Shown piece by piece: positions 27,101-41,200 of a stretch of 64,000 nt of DNA (position 1 is its first letter; each line of letters opens with the position of its first letter). Source of the stretch: Prunella strophiata (taxonomy: Eukaryota; Chordata; Aves; Passeriformes; Prunellidae). The DNA lies in contig JAZBQD010000027.1 of the NCBI GenBank assembly GCA_036583965.1, positions 22,123,001 to 22,187,000 on the forward strand. The letters run 5' to 3'. The notes beneath the pieces are model-generated. The model saw only the letters and a program-made list of their open reading frames with translations, was not told the DNA's origin and searched no databases. Made by a program: the position numbers and the translations under genes.

Positions 27101-30100
27101 AGCTCCTACTGCAGCACTAAGTTTTTTAAGCTTCCATCTCTCTTTTCCTGATTTGGCCACCAGTTGGTTCCTGCTGATTTACCTAAATGATTTCAAATGA
27201 TTCATGAGTAATGTTTGAGCAGATCTGACCTCAATCACATGCCCTGGAAAAAGATATAACCAGCAGCTCATCCCACAGGCAGATGGGAGCCTGGCTAATC
27301 ACTTTCATTCTCCTTCCTACCAGTTGGTGGACAGAATGCAGCTGCTGCTTCAAAGAGAGGTTTGAGATGGAATGACAGGCTGCCAACAAAATACACCTAA
27401 AACAAATGAGTTCACCACTATTTCTCCTGAAAGCCCAAAGATGTACTGGCCCTGTGAGAGAAACATGGCAGTACTGGGTTATGAAGTACTTTTGATGCTC
27501 AACAATAAGAGCAAATGGAAAAATCGTTAAAGAATCCAGGCCACCAAAAAAAAGAAAAAAACCAATCTCTCAAACCCCTAGGACAGCAGGCTGTCTGGGT
27601 CACATCTGGAGGTACAGGAGCTGCTGCATCACCTCTGCTGTACTGACTCTGCACTCACTGCAGTGCTGTGGTTGCACCTGTATAAGAAGTCCAGTTGTAT
27701 AAGGAGACAACTTTTTGCTGTCTTAGGAAAATGTTTTCACTTGGCAGGACCAAGCAGCTAACAGACGACAACTGGGACCTACTACATGTTAAAAGATAAA
27801 AATGTGTTTCAAGGAAGTCCAGGGTGTGATCTTCTCAAGCAGCAGGAAGAGCCAGCACACATTTCCTGTGTGCATGTGCTATTAATAACACAACTCCAGC
27901 TGATAAGATGGAGATCCTGTTGAATCAGCATTAAGAGCCTAAAAATGTTATCGTGTTTATAGGGGCAGAAATCCATTAGCTGATGACATGGAACACGTCT
28001 TTTAATTCCATTCTGCTGCCTAATTTGCACAGTGAGTAAAATGGACCTGGTTTTGTATTTCCTGCTGGACTGGCCAGGAAGCTATACTTGCATGGCAGCA
28101 GCTCAGGCTGCCTGCTCTGAGCACAGGATTGCTGCAGGACTGCATTCCTCCACACACACAGCACAGAGCAATGTGGGAAGGAGCCTCTTCTGCTAATAGT
28201 GCATTTGGTGTTTTATCTAGCGTGGTGCCACACCAGCTGGCTCTTCACATCCAGCTGTACTCCTCGTGTCTCTGCCAGAGCTGGGAGGGGGCAGAGGAAG
28301 TAATCCTTCCTCTCAGCCTCGTGTCTGTAAAACAGTTGGCAGCCAGGTTTTGCTGCCAGGAAGAATGCTTACTGATTCTGCAGAGCTGCTGCCCTTTTCC
28401 CAGGATCTCTCCAGCCTTTAGCATATTGGACAGACCCCAGCAACCCCCACCAGGCAGCACTTTACACCAAGCAACTAATGTAGGTCCAGATTCTGCCTTC
28501 CCTCTTTTCACAGCTGAACGGCACTGCTTCAGCAGGGTCAGGGCTCTTCACATCTGCACAGAAAGCAACAGGATGTGGTCTACTTGTTCAGATGGAGTAA
28601 AGCTCTTTGAGGGGGTCTCCGAGCAAACAGCACAGACATTGCAGCTCTCCTGCAAGCCAACACTAAATTGCAAAAAAAGAACAGTTCCTGGTGGGAGGTG
28701 AAGGGTGAGTAAGGCAAGGAGCCTCACAAAATGCTGCCAGCCGCCCTTTGATTTATTTTTAAACTTCAAGTGGGATAGGATGTAATTCACACCTGCTTTA
28801 AAGCTCCCTGGTGCTGCCAGAACCAGCTAACGAGAACCTAAAGTAAATGAGCATCAGGGCCAGAGATGTTACTGTTATTTTTGCTGAAAACACAAAACGA
28901 AGGGATCCATTGCTACTTTATAAACAAATCTGGGCAGACCTAAGAATAGACTAGCAAATACTTAAACATCTGAGTAATTCTATACCACGGAGGACCCCTC
29001 AAATTTTATAGGTGGGATCACATGTGCTAAAATGCTTTCATAACCTACAGAATTACACTTTATTCTTTATCACTAATTCTGGGGAAGAAAAAATGAAAAA
29101 AAACATTCCCAGTTTCTGGATGAACTGCTGCTTTTTGAAAATCGAGTAAAAGAATGCCATATAGAGTTCATATTAAAAATATGTTAAATTTTTCATGCTC
29201 TGAGTCAAAAAATAAACTATTCATTTGAGTTTACAGTATAGAATTTTCTCAGGTGACAGAGACATTTATGAGGGTCCTAAAATAAAAATCTGCTCTTGTG
29301 ATCATTGAAGATGAAGCCATCAAATCACTTCTAAGTTACTCATTGTCTAATTGATAATAGTCTTCATAACCCTATAGCTATCATAGAAGTTAGAACTAAA
29401 TAAACATTATAATTTCTTTCCCACAGACAATATTTACAATATTTATTTTCACCAGAAATTAGGGATGAAATGTTGAAAATGTAAATGTTAATTTAAGAGA
29501 AATTCTAAAATGTTCAGATTAAGAAATGTCAATTGTTTGCATTTGATATCTGGTTTCCATCTGATTTCTCAGAGTATTTCTTTTTGCACAAGTTATTAAT
29601 AATTGCCTCCCATAGCAACTCCTTCACACAGTGCATCACTGCCCAAGAGCCTGATCCTGGCTCTCTTTCCTGCCCCTGTAACCTTTGGTTAAAGCATTAT
29701 CTGAGAGTCAAAGGCTTTTTGTTCCCAAGCACCTGCCAGTGCTGAGGCCTTGCAGTGGGGAAGGCGTGGTCTGCCTGCAGAGCACAGCTCAGGAGTGAGT
29801 GCAGCTCTAACCACTGCCAATGTGATAGGATGTGGTGCTCTGCTCTTAGTGAAAATTGACCTCTGAAATGAAAGCTTGTTCTAGATCCCTCTCCTTGCTG
29901 TCCACCTTCCAAGACTGGAGTTATCCTTATCCTCCTCAAGTTCACAGTCAACTGTGAGCATTAATCAGCATTTACAGCTATGGAGAAGGTGAAAAATTCA
30001 AATTAGCCAGCAATCAAGTACAAGGGGCACAACCAGAAGAAGGGGATGGAATTAAGAATGTGTAACTTACAGATACAAGGAGGAACACAATGTTACAATA

Positions 30101-32195
30101 TATGTTGAATATTTCTGACCATTTAAAAAATATTTTTTCTGGTTCTGATTATGCAAAATAAACATAGGAGTATAATTTTTCCAGAGGAAAAATAAAAGCA
30201 CAGAGCAAAAGAGAAATTTCCCTGAAGAAACATTAATTTAATGGAAGTAATACTTGTTACCAATGATATGTAGAATTTCTCAAAAACCATAAACCTGAAG
30301 TAGAACAAAACCCAAAAGCAGCAAATCAAATTCTTTTTGCCAACACAGTTCCTGCAAACCTAAAATAAATACCCAGGAATATTGTGTGTTTAGCAGTCAG
30401 AAGGAGGGGTTTGCACCATACTTTAAATGACATTTTCAGTCATCACAGGACAGCTTTGCAGTAACCCACTTGTACAGCTACAGCTAACGACATCCTTGCT
30501 GCTCTGTGGTTTCTCTCATGCTGTTTACTTCTGCCTTTCTTCTACAGAACCCTGCTCAAAAGGAAGAGGGTGCAGCACTGTGGTTTTGAGCTTAAGTGCT
30601 TCCAAATGCAAGCGGAGTTACCATAGCACCCACATGCCCAAGCAATCAGACTCAGTGCTAAACCACTTCTCTAGTGCAGTCATGAAACGTCCCTATTAAA
30701 CTCCTTTTCATCACATTTGCATTTGTAATTATTTTCAGTTGTACAGGTTCATTAATATGATACAGTGAGAGGGGGCAATCTTTGGGATGAAGTCCAGACT
30801 GCTTTGCAGGGAGTCCTTGTCACCACGTGAATTGTCTGCAAGAGAGGAGAATATCAAACCCTGATATAACAGCTCCTTCAGCTGTGAAATGCTGGGTACT
30901 CTCCACAGCCATCAAGAAACATCTATAGATGAGGAATGAAAGATTGGCTGTGATATTTTTTGGGCAATTTTGTGCTACATGCAAAAAAATCTGTGTTAAT
31001 ATTTGCTTTGCCGTTTATATCTTTTCAGTATTTGTGCACAGAAAGTCTTCAGCCAGATTCATGTTGTTCCCACGCTAAACTTCTCTGCTCCCCAGGGCCA
31101 GTCCCTCTAACTTCAGTCATGACTTTTCCAACCTTGCTGTACCTTCCTTGATCTTCCTTTCCCACATCTACCTTGAACAGAAACACTTGCTCCATATTGC
31201 TCTGCTCCATGGCACTGACAGAACGGTTCTGGATTTGCTGAATGGATATTGTTTATGGCAAGCAGAAGGAGGAAAGAACTTACACCTAGTTTATCATCCT
31301 CTCAATGTGTACTCCCACAGTTTTTGCAATTGCTGACTCTATTGCTCACAGGAAGCTGTGGAGAACAGCAGAAAGCAGCTCAGTTCTCAAGAGATCAGAA
31401 AAAGAGGCTACAGCTGAGTAACTTGACTGACTGACTTGGTGAGAGCATGAGGTAGGGGCAAACTTAATTTCAGGCCCTTCATTGGACCATGGCTTATTTA
31501 AATATCTGACTCACTTCTTTGCTTCTCAGAGACAGATATCTTTGAGTTTCTTCAAGATTAAAGCATTATCTGGTTTTGTACATCTTCCTGATTGCATGTA
31601 ACTTTTTATGTAATTTTTCCAGCAATAGAAAATGGGTCCTTTGCTCTGAAAAACAAAATCAACTTGAAAATACTTCTCTAAACTGTCTTTAACTAGCTCA
31701 AATTCACACCAGAAACAGTTTAGTACCATTTGAAGAGTAAGGGAGGCTGCAAATAAATTATGTTTAAGGTCTAGTCCAACCCAAGTCTTTCTGTGAGTCT
31801 GTGATTCTAAGATCAGCATTTTAGCCACTGATAACATATAGCCTGTTGAAATCAGAAATACCTTCTGTTTCTCAGAGTTCTATTAGCATGAAATCCTTGA
31901 ATTAACAGCTCTGTACTTACTGGGAGCATTATGTCAGTAAGGGCTCTAATCAGTGATTTTCACAAAGATTCAGCTTTTAAAAAGAACATTTCTTTCAAGA
32001 ACTGACATCTGCCTGTGAGTTATTCCTTCTCATAATAATATTTTTCTCTGATCCACTGCTATTTTAAACACTCTACCAAACCACTTGTTTGATTGCTACA
32101 CACTGCAGATTTTTTACTGATAAAATATATATATATGTACCACTATATATATATAAATATATGTACCACTATATATATATAAATATATGTACCAC

Positions 32196-32227
<32 letters not shown>

Positions 32228-35200
32228 AATGTACCACAGGAGTTCCATGGTTTCACCTTGGCCAAGGGAAGAGGGCAGGGCAAGCAGGGCTGCATGGTGG
32301 CACACAGACTTGAGCCAACAGGACCAGAGTGTGACAAATGACAGAGCAACAGCCCACCACAGAGCAACACTGAATCACTGCTGCAAAGGTTAGCAGCACT
32401 GACTGCACCCGAGTGTTGTGCCCCTCAGCAGAAGCAGCTGGGGACAGAAAGAATCCAGAGCCCCCAAAGCTGCAGCCACAGAGCTCCTCTGGCCTAGTGA
32501 CACAGGTGAATGTACAGCTGTAGCTGCACTGTTCCCAGAGGTTTTCCCTTCACCAAGGTAGCTCAGTCCTGCTGCAAAAATCACACTTTTCAGACAGTGC
32601 TGTGAAAACAACATTTCTGATACTTCTAGGAGATGGCAGCAGGCTCAAAGAAGCGCTGCTCTGAGTGATGCAGTGATGTTTGGTGCTTCTGAAACAACCC
32701 TAATACAGAGCCAAATGCTGGGGCTGGGGGATTCAGCTGCTGCCTTGCATGAGAACAGGTCCTGGGGTTCAAATGGGCACATTGGAGTCAGAGTGAAGAT
32801 CTGAGAGAGGATCTGCCTTTATCTACTCACAGAATTAAACATTAAATTTTACTTGAATTATCTGATAATTGTGCAGTTCAGGCTTAAAGAAAACTAGCTG
32901 CTTTATTCCACAGCAGAGAATGCACAAGCCATTGCTCAGTACCTCCAGTCACAGTGCTGGGTTTCATTGTGCCCAGTTACTCTGCCTGCACAGCCTCAGC
33001 CTTTGAAAGATTCACAAATCAGAATAAAGATGTGGCACAAAAATTTCCTTTTCCAGTGATCTGTCATTTGTATTTCTGTGACTTCTTGCTCCAAGCTTAA
33101 CAGGACCCTCAGCAGTCCCTGTGCTCCATGAGGTGAAGTCCCAGCCTCACATCTCCAAGCAGCAATGCTCTAAACTATCCTGCTAGTCTCAGTCATCTCC
33201 TATGACCCAGATTTCTTCCAGCATGAAGAGAAGATCCTAACCAGCACTGGCTGATAGACAACTAGCTTCTGTTTCTTGAAAGGATAGAGACTACAGAGGG
33301 AAAAAAAATCATGCAGCTCAGTGGAGAACCGTTCCCATACCAACTCTGCCTGCTGGGCAGCTTCCTCACCCTCCCAGGGCTGCCAGCTGCAGCCAGCAAA
33401 CTCTCTTTGTTTCAAGGGACACTGATTTTACTTGGCTACTATCTTCACTTTTTCCTCCAGACATTCAGGCCAAAATTTATCAGAATTGAATATCCTTCAT
33501 CAAATATGCTACTGAATAACATTCTTATTGTTCATAAAATACTCTGACAGCCAGTATTCACTGACCAACAGCTAAATCAACTGCATTCTTGTTAGGGTGC
33601 AATTTAAAACACAGTAATCTATACACACAAAGTGTCGATAGGAAGCATCAGATTCTACCAGCATTATTAATGCAAAAATCATTTGAAAAGTAAATCATTC
33701 AGTGATGCATATCATTCTCTTCCAGAACACTGCCTGTTAAAATTTATAATTAATTTTTTACTGTTTCCCTGGAGGTGCTTAAGAAAAGGCTGGATATGGT
33801 ACTTAATTCCATGGTCCAGTTGACAAGCTGGTGTTACATCATAGGTTAGACTCCACGATCTCAAAGCTTTTGTCCAACCTAGTTAATTCTGGGATTCTGT
33901 GAAAAGCAGTAATTACACTATTTAAATTAATTTCAAAATCTCCTATGTTTGATGTGTGACCTGAAATCCATCTTGTCCTCAGCTAGAATGAGAAAAATTG
34001 GTACTGTGACCAAGTCCTACCCAGGAATTCCACTTTTTACTCACTTAACTGCATGAGTGGTTGGATGTACCCTCCATGTCTGTGTCTCTCTAACATCCCA
34101 CACAAAGTGGAGATAATGGCATATTGCAATTAGAAATTAATTTAAAATTATGAAGTTCACAGGCAAGGGATCTGAAAATGACATAAAAAATATGCCCACA
34201 ATCCGTCTGATTGCACAAACAGGAACAGGCTGCAAAGAGAGAAACTCCTTAAACTTGAGCTCCCCAGAATGCCCTGCACACACTTACAAAAGCCTCTCAC
34301 TATCTCAAAATCTGGATTGCAAAACCTGGGCTCTGTCCCTTCAGGGAAGCTGAACAGCTCAAGAAGGGGCCCTTACTTCGTGTCACGTCAAAAGCAATGA
34401 TGAACGGATTTCAGAAGAGAGCAGAGTCCACACAACTCCTCTGGAATTCAATAAAAACATTAGGTGAAAGCGGTTTCTTGATCCCTCTCCTTTATTTTTC
34501 TTTTGAAACCAGATCAGTAATTTTGGTACCCAGCACTGGGCCTTTCACTGTATTTTAAATGTTTTCTTTTTTTTTTTCCTCTTGCTCAATTTGCTATTTT
34601 CATTATAACAAACAGCAGATGTGAGATCCAACTTCAACGAACCACCTGATAATCACAAGCAAAGAGAGGTGAAAACAGTTCATCTAATTTTGCTTTAAAT
34701 CCTGAGCTGATCATCCTTTTCTAAAAGACTGTACGCTGAATGTTTCAGGAAATAAAAATAAAGGCACAGAATGGAAGGACTTCACTCTCCTCACGGGGAT
34801 CATGGTGTCCCTCATTCCAGCAAAAATCTAAAGCTCATGTTCCTCAAGATTTGAACAAGACTGATTTCAGTATCTCTTTAAATATTTCAAGGCAAAAAGA
34901 ACATAAATAGTCTGTGCTTCCATGTTTTTGCCTGTGGAAGGCAATTTTCATTAGCATTTCAAGTTTCCTTTTTTATTATAATTTTTTATTTTAGAAGTAT
35001 TAAATGAGTGGTCTGGAAAAGAAAAGGAAAATCAAAGGATAAGGATGCTAGACAAGAATTTATTTAGGAAAAGCATTGTATGGACCTTTCAATGTATAGG
35101 GGCCCACAGAAAACCCTCAGGCCAAAGTTAAGAGAACATCCAATTTCATGCTCCAAATAATTTTACACTCTTTATATAGGCACAGCTATTCACAAGCCAG

Positions 35201-38200
35201 GAAATACCACAGACCTGCAAACATTTCTTATGTCTAATAATAAGAAATGTGTATATAAGCAGCATTACCCATCTTATGACAATAACAACTCCCACTAGGA
35301 GGTGGGAGGTCACAAACCCCATTTGATTTGTAACACAACTATCAGTTTGTATACACACATCCCCATAGATGGAGCAGTTTGGAGTAGTGTGTGTGCTGTC
35401 TGCTGTGATGACATGGAAAAGCTGAAGCAGAAAGACACAAGTATGTGCAAATGTGGGTAAGGCTTTTCTAAGTCTGTACTTTCACAGTATTTGGTTGAAA
35501 TACTGTTGAATGTATGGCCACCTGAACTGGTAAAATTTACTGCTCTTTCATTTTTAATACAGAAATATATAAGGTTTTTTTCTGTTATGTAGATTAAGGC
35601 ACTTAAAGATATTATTCAGCACCTATTATTTTGCATCTCATTGTATGCCCCACAAAATTGATAATACAAAAAAACTAAAAAAGACAAAACCTTCTGGTAG
35701 GTGTTCAAGGAAGCACAGAAATTTGTTGTCATGTACTTCAGTAGGAATTAAGTATAGTTTGATAAAGAAAGATAATATGAATCAAGACTTCTATAGAGTC
35801 AGGCATGTAACAGATCTCTTAATAACCCCCCAGCAGCACACACAAGCAGGAAGTGGGCACTGACAGTGCTTAATTCAGCACTCAGCTCTGCTGGCTCAGG
35901 AGGGCACATGATCCTTCTCTGTACCTCCATTTGGTGCATGGAGACCAACTCAGGTGTGGGATCACCTGGATTTCCATGGGCTGCTCTGCACCAGCGTGTA
36001 AACTGTTAGGAGTACTTGGATAAACTCAACTATGATCAAAGCCCTGCACAACCTACAGCACCTTCACCCAAATTCTTTGTCAAATTTTTCAGCTTTCATT
36101 ATACTTGATGCTGAAACTTTAAAGGTAGTTTAATTCATATTAAAAATATGTAGCACCATTTTTAATGGTGCACAACATTAGCAAGGCAACTGAGAAAGAC
36201 AAAGAGACTGCAGCATTTTAGTCAGGATTATCAAAAATACCCTCATGAGCAGAAACTTTGAAAAATCTACAAAAAAGTAAAACTCTAGTTTCTGGATTTC
36301 CATTTTGCCGTGTAAGATCCTTTTGTAGGATATTCCATGGTCAAGGATGATGGTCAAGATGCTCTGTTCATCTGCTGATGAATAATAAATTCTGCCTTGT
36401 TAGCACAATGTGGTCTTTCTTTCCTTTTGGATATATGTTCTTTATACATTTACATAACCAAGACCCAAAGAAATTAAGGACAGAGGAACATTATCTGTAG
36501 TGACAACAGCATAAAGCAGTCTGAAATAGTGCAGTGAAAGATATCAGACTTTTTAAGGTTGACAGGGTCAAAAGAAAGCTTTACAAAGACTTTTGAACTT
36601 TCAAGAAAATAAGGAACACAATGATCAGGGAATGGAACCCTGTACCAAGGATATAATGTGTTTCTGTTAGGGTACAAATAGTCAATCCTCCAGGGCCACA
36701 GCAGATGGTGTAAAAGAAAATTGAATTAAAGGCTGTCAATTCGTTTTTGGCACATATATGGGGTCAACAGCCACCCCAAAGGAACAGGATTCTCTGATGA
36801 ATGGAAACAGAACTTATTAAAAGAATTGTCCAATGAATGCAAGAAATGGCACTGAGGTCCACAACTTCTACACTGAGCTGAGATCCCCCTGCTCAATGCC
36901 ACATGATGAGTGACTGGGGAACTGGCAGATAGAGGAGCTGGCTCTGCAGAGATGAGTGGCTGACGGCTCAGTGGGATCCCATGGCACTTGGTATCCTGAG
37001 GAACTTCTCACCTTAGAACCATTGCAATCTATTTGACCATGGCTTTGCTCTACATTACATGAGGAATACCAGCCTCTTGCCAGAGCACTGGCCCTCCAGC
37101 CAGGAGTGCAAGTGCTAAAACGGCTTAACTGCCAAGCTTGTTTTGTCTTTCAGTTTTAAGTTACTGGCAGCTGCTAATGAAAGTCATCTTTTACCTCATC
37201 AAAGTTAATGAGCTTTGGCACTACACTGCTGAATGTGGTTGTAAAAGTCCTGCTTCCGCCAGTAGTTGTGTTACTGCTTGTTCAGGGGCCTCTCTGCCTG
37301 GCACTGCTGTACTGTGGAATCGTGTCCTTTTTGGCTATGATTCATCAAAGTCAGCCAGCCACACGGTCTAACTCCCTTTTCAGTTTAAATCAGCTTCAGG
37401 TTAGATTTGAGTGGCTTAACTATGGGAGGGTTCCCATTGTCTTGTTTCTGCCTTCAGACCTTTGGACAAAGTTGAGAGTCAATGTTTGTGTTTATCCATT
37501 ACTCAGCTCAAAGTTTTGCTTTGGCAGAGATATAGAGACATCACATAAAGCAGATAAACCCCACTGCAGTCCACCACGTCAGCAGGAAGGGGCAGAGGAA
37601 TTATTTTAACACTTAAAAGCAGATAAAACCCTTGCTACATGTGTTTGGTCTGTAGTATAAGTTTGACAAAATGTCTGCCTCTGTTCCTTCCCAGGCTCTG
37701 TGTTAATGCTGACACTGACAACAGCTTATGGAGCACAGTTGAAACATGAATGGGCTCAGAGAGGGGGTTTGGGGCAGGTGCTGCAGGGCTCCAGTGCCTT
37801 CTGCACATCCACCCAACAATGCTACTCTCCATTGTGCAGCTATAAAATTGCAAAAGTCTTATGTGATTGGCTGCTTTTTGCCCCTTTTTTGCCTGCCAGC
37901 CAGTGTAGGAGCTCCTGATTCGATGCTCCTTCAGCAGCCGACCTCTAAACTGCAATGGTGCCACATTCAGGGGGCTGGTCCCTGGCTCCTCAGTATCTTA
38001 TCATTGTGCATCTGCTTACAGCACACTCCAGGAAACACAACTCTGCTGATGCCTCCACAGCACAATGTGAAAGACTGTGCTCAGTCTAACTCAGCAGTCA
38101 AAACTGACATGTTCTTGCACCAGAGTTTCACTAGGAACTTACAGCTGCTTCAGGCTTGCCACCTAGACTGCCGTTTAGGAAGCCTTGACAGTTTGCTATC

Positions 38201-41200
38201 TCTCTGCCAACTTGACCAGAAATTCTGAAATTCAGAGCTGATAAGATTCAAGAATTAGTTCAGTCTTCGACACAGACAGTAGTTCAGATTTGCTTGCCCA
38301 GCAAGCATGTGATGCATAACCATAATTCTACGTTTATCTTCCTGGTCTTGACCAGTTTTCACTGGGATAATACAGTTTGACTTCAGGTAAACTAAGAAGC
38401 TTAATTAAAATTTGTATTTCTTTTCAAATAACATACTGATTTCAGAAGAATTTCCAAAATAGACCCAGCCCCATTTAATAATTTATTCCTAAAGTTAAAT
38501 TTAATTTAATTTAATTTTAATTTAATTTAAATTTAAGTTGCTAACACTATAGAGTAATAAAAGGAGAATGTCTATTTCCCCAGTCAATAACTTCATCTGA
38601 AACATATATGTATTTCAAAAATCAAACAGTTGAATTTTTCAATAATTTTAAGCTGCATATTCAACATCTTTGGTACAAGGGTAACAGACACAGGAACTGG
38701 CAGCAAATAATGATTACAGATGTACAAGAAGAGTTGCATCAGCTACCAGTTCTGTGAACTTACCCCTGTTCACCTGCAAACCTAATATAATAAAGAGAAG
38801 TAGCCAGAGCTGGTTTTGCTCCTCCTCTGCCACCACCAGGAAGAGTTGCACAAGCAGAAGGTTAAGCTCACAAGGCACACTTTCAACTGTGCACACTATA
38901 AGGCAAATCAAGTATAACTTTTTTTAAGTCTTTGCTGTTTTTGAACAGTGTTTAGAGCTAATGGACTTATTTCAATTTCTGGTAAATGGCAGTCGGCAAG
39001 AACTAAATGGTGTGACAGGATGTGGGTGCCTGACTTTTATCTCCATTTAGCAGAGCATTGGTCTGCACTTAGCAAAGCAGCTCTCAGCTTGCATTGCCAG
39101 CAAGCACCTTCCCATTCCCAGGCAGGGCTGCCTGTCAACCCACAAATGAGTAAACTTCCTCACTGAGGTAAGGGGAATGGTGGCAATGTACAGAAGCATT
39201 AATACTTCAGCCCATGTTGCTTAAAGACACAGAATTTTGCAAAAGTAAAGAACCAGAAAGTGTAGTTGCCCTAATGACTTTTTTTTTTTTTTTTTTTTTT
39301 TCATTTTTAGCATGCTTTTTTAGCTACAAAGCTAAACACAGGCAACCACCACAATGACACAAACTTCATGGCACACTATGAGATGGCAAATACCTAAGAA
39401 CAAAGACTGTCATTTCCCTTCTGTGAGCATTGCACAGAGTATCCAGAGACTATCCTGGGCCAGGATGATCCGAGCTGTCCAGTACAAACATCCAAAGCAC
39501 TTTTTTCTTTTATCCTTCTGCTATTACTATTTCAAGTATTTTTTAAATACTGAAGCTTCATTGATCTACCTAAAGTCCAAAGAGCCACTATTATTAAAAT
39601 GATGATCCCCTGGCTACCTCTACTGCAGCAGCTGATGCTCAGGCAGCTGTTTTGTTGTTTTGTTTGGTTTTTTTAATTGGAATTTCATATTTATAAGTCC
39701 TTCAAAAAATGTTGTGTGAATTCCACAACATTCAGCTCTGAAGCTTACTTCCTAAAGACAACATCCACAAGGTTTTTTTTGTAAGTTTATTCATAAGCTT
39801 TTCTTTCCTAAAAGAAAATCTAGCATTAAAAAAAAAAAAAAAAAAAAAAAAGGGGCAACAGGTCCCATTTTTGTTCTTCCCCAGTGCTCCCAGAAGCAAA
39901 CACCTTGTGCTGTTAAACTGCTGGGTCCCCCTCCTCACATCACTAACAGATTGTAGCCAACCCCGCTTTCTACTGTTGCCTTATACTTTCCAGCACTGAA
40001 CAGGAATCTCTCTGGGGCTGACTGCATGAGAACTTGGTAAAAAGGCACTTTAGTCTTCTGTTTTATTGCTTCTAGTACTTTTTAACAATCTAACAAACTC
40101 ATCAAGTTATTCACAGCTTTTCTCATCCATTGGAATAATTTGTTGATTAATTATGGCTTACGTGATTTCCTGAATCAATTTCTTCATTTTGGTAACAATT
40201 ACTTTGAATTTTATCTACAGTAGTAGATATTATCTTTACTTAGTATCACTTTAGATAGATTTTCATCTTCAGAAAACCACTACTACCTACACAAGCACTC
40301 ATAACCCAGCCTTTATTTTTTTCTCTGGCTTTACTGCTCCCTCTCCATTTAGCCTGAGGCACACACTTGCACAGTGTGTTGTCATAATTTCCTGACAGGT
40401 TCTAGGATTTCAGTTTATATTTGTATACTTTCTTTCCATACATTCTAAAATGCTTTCTCCTAGAGCTAACTTTTAAACTCTTGTCCCAGAGAAGACTAGA
40501 GCTCATATTCTGCAGAAATAGCACTGGGGATTTCAAAGGAGATGTAACTTTTACTGTTTAAATTACACCCAGAAGATAGCATATATACTTTCAATACATT
40601 GCATTTATGTAACATACTCACATCTCTCACTTTCTAATACTAAGTGTGCATATATTTTTACAATACTAACTCCAAGTACTACTTATAACACAGAAGCTCT
40701 TCATGGTATTTCTCTAAACTGTGCAAGCAGTCCTTTGGTTCGGCTGGGAGCTTGATACAACAGAGTGAATTAACTCTGTTTCTTTGTATGCCCAATTTCC
40801 AATCTAACTTAATGGTGTTTGCAAAGAGATTCTACAAATGTGTGCCTTGTCCTCATACAGAAGAATGCAAACTCAATTAGTGTGCACTCCCAAGCACTGG
40901 GAATAGAGGATTTTTCAGACCATTAAAACAAATCACTACATCTGCATATTGTTACCTGGGCTTTTTTAAAGTAGAATATATTCTCTGCAAAACAGCATCA
41001 ATTAAAACATGACACTAAACCAAGTCATGGGTTTTTTTAGGTAAAAAGTGGTGACTTACTACAGCAAGAGCAAATCAATCACTGGAAAAATTACACACTA
41101 CCTAAGAGTATGGTGAGAGGCCTCAAAGTTCCATCCTTCATGCACCAGTAGAAATGGATGAATATCACTGCACTAACAATCCTGACAATGCTTCCAAGAT

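Noticed and set aside
28129..28701. 190-codon plus-strand ORF
   Set aside because: No recognisable domain; overlapping ORFs on the other strand; composition suggests chance openness in a GC-richer intron patch.
37208..38228. Two plus-strand ORFs of 133 and 160 codons
   Set aside because: Different frames, no family resemblance, no promoter or splice logic.
39278..39851. Paired T-run and A-run suggesting a retroposed insert
   Set aside because: The intervening sequence shows no gene or SINE body and no target-site duplication.
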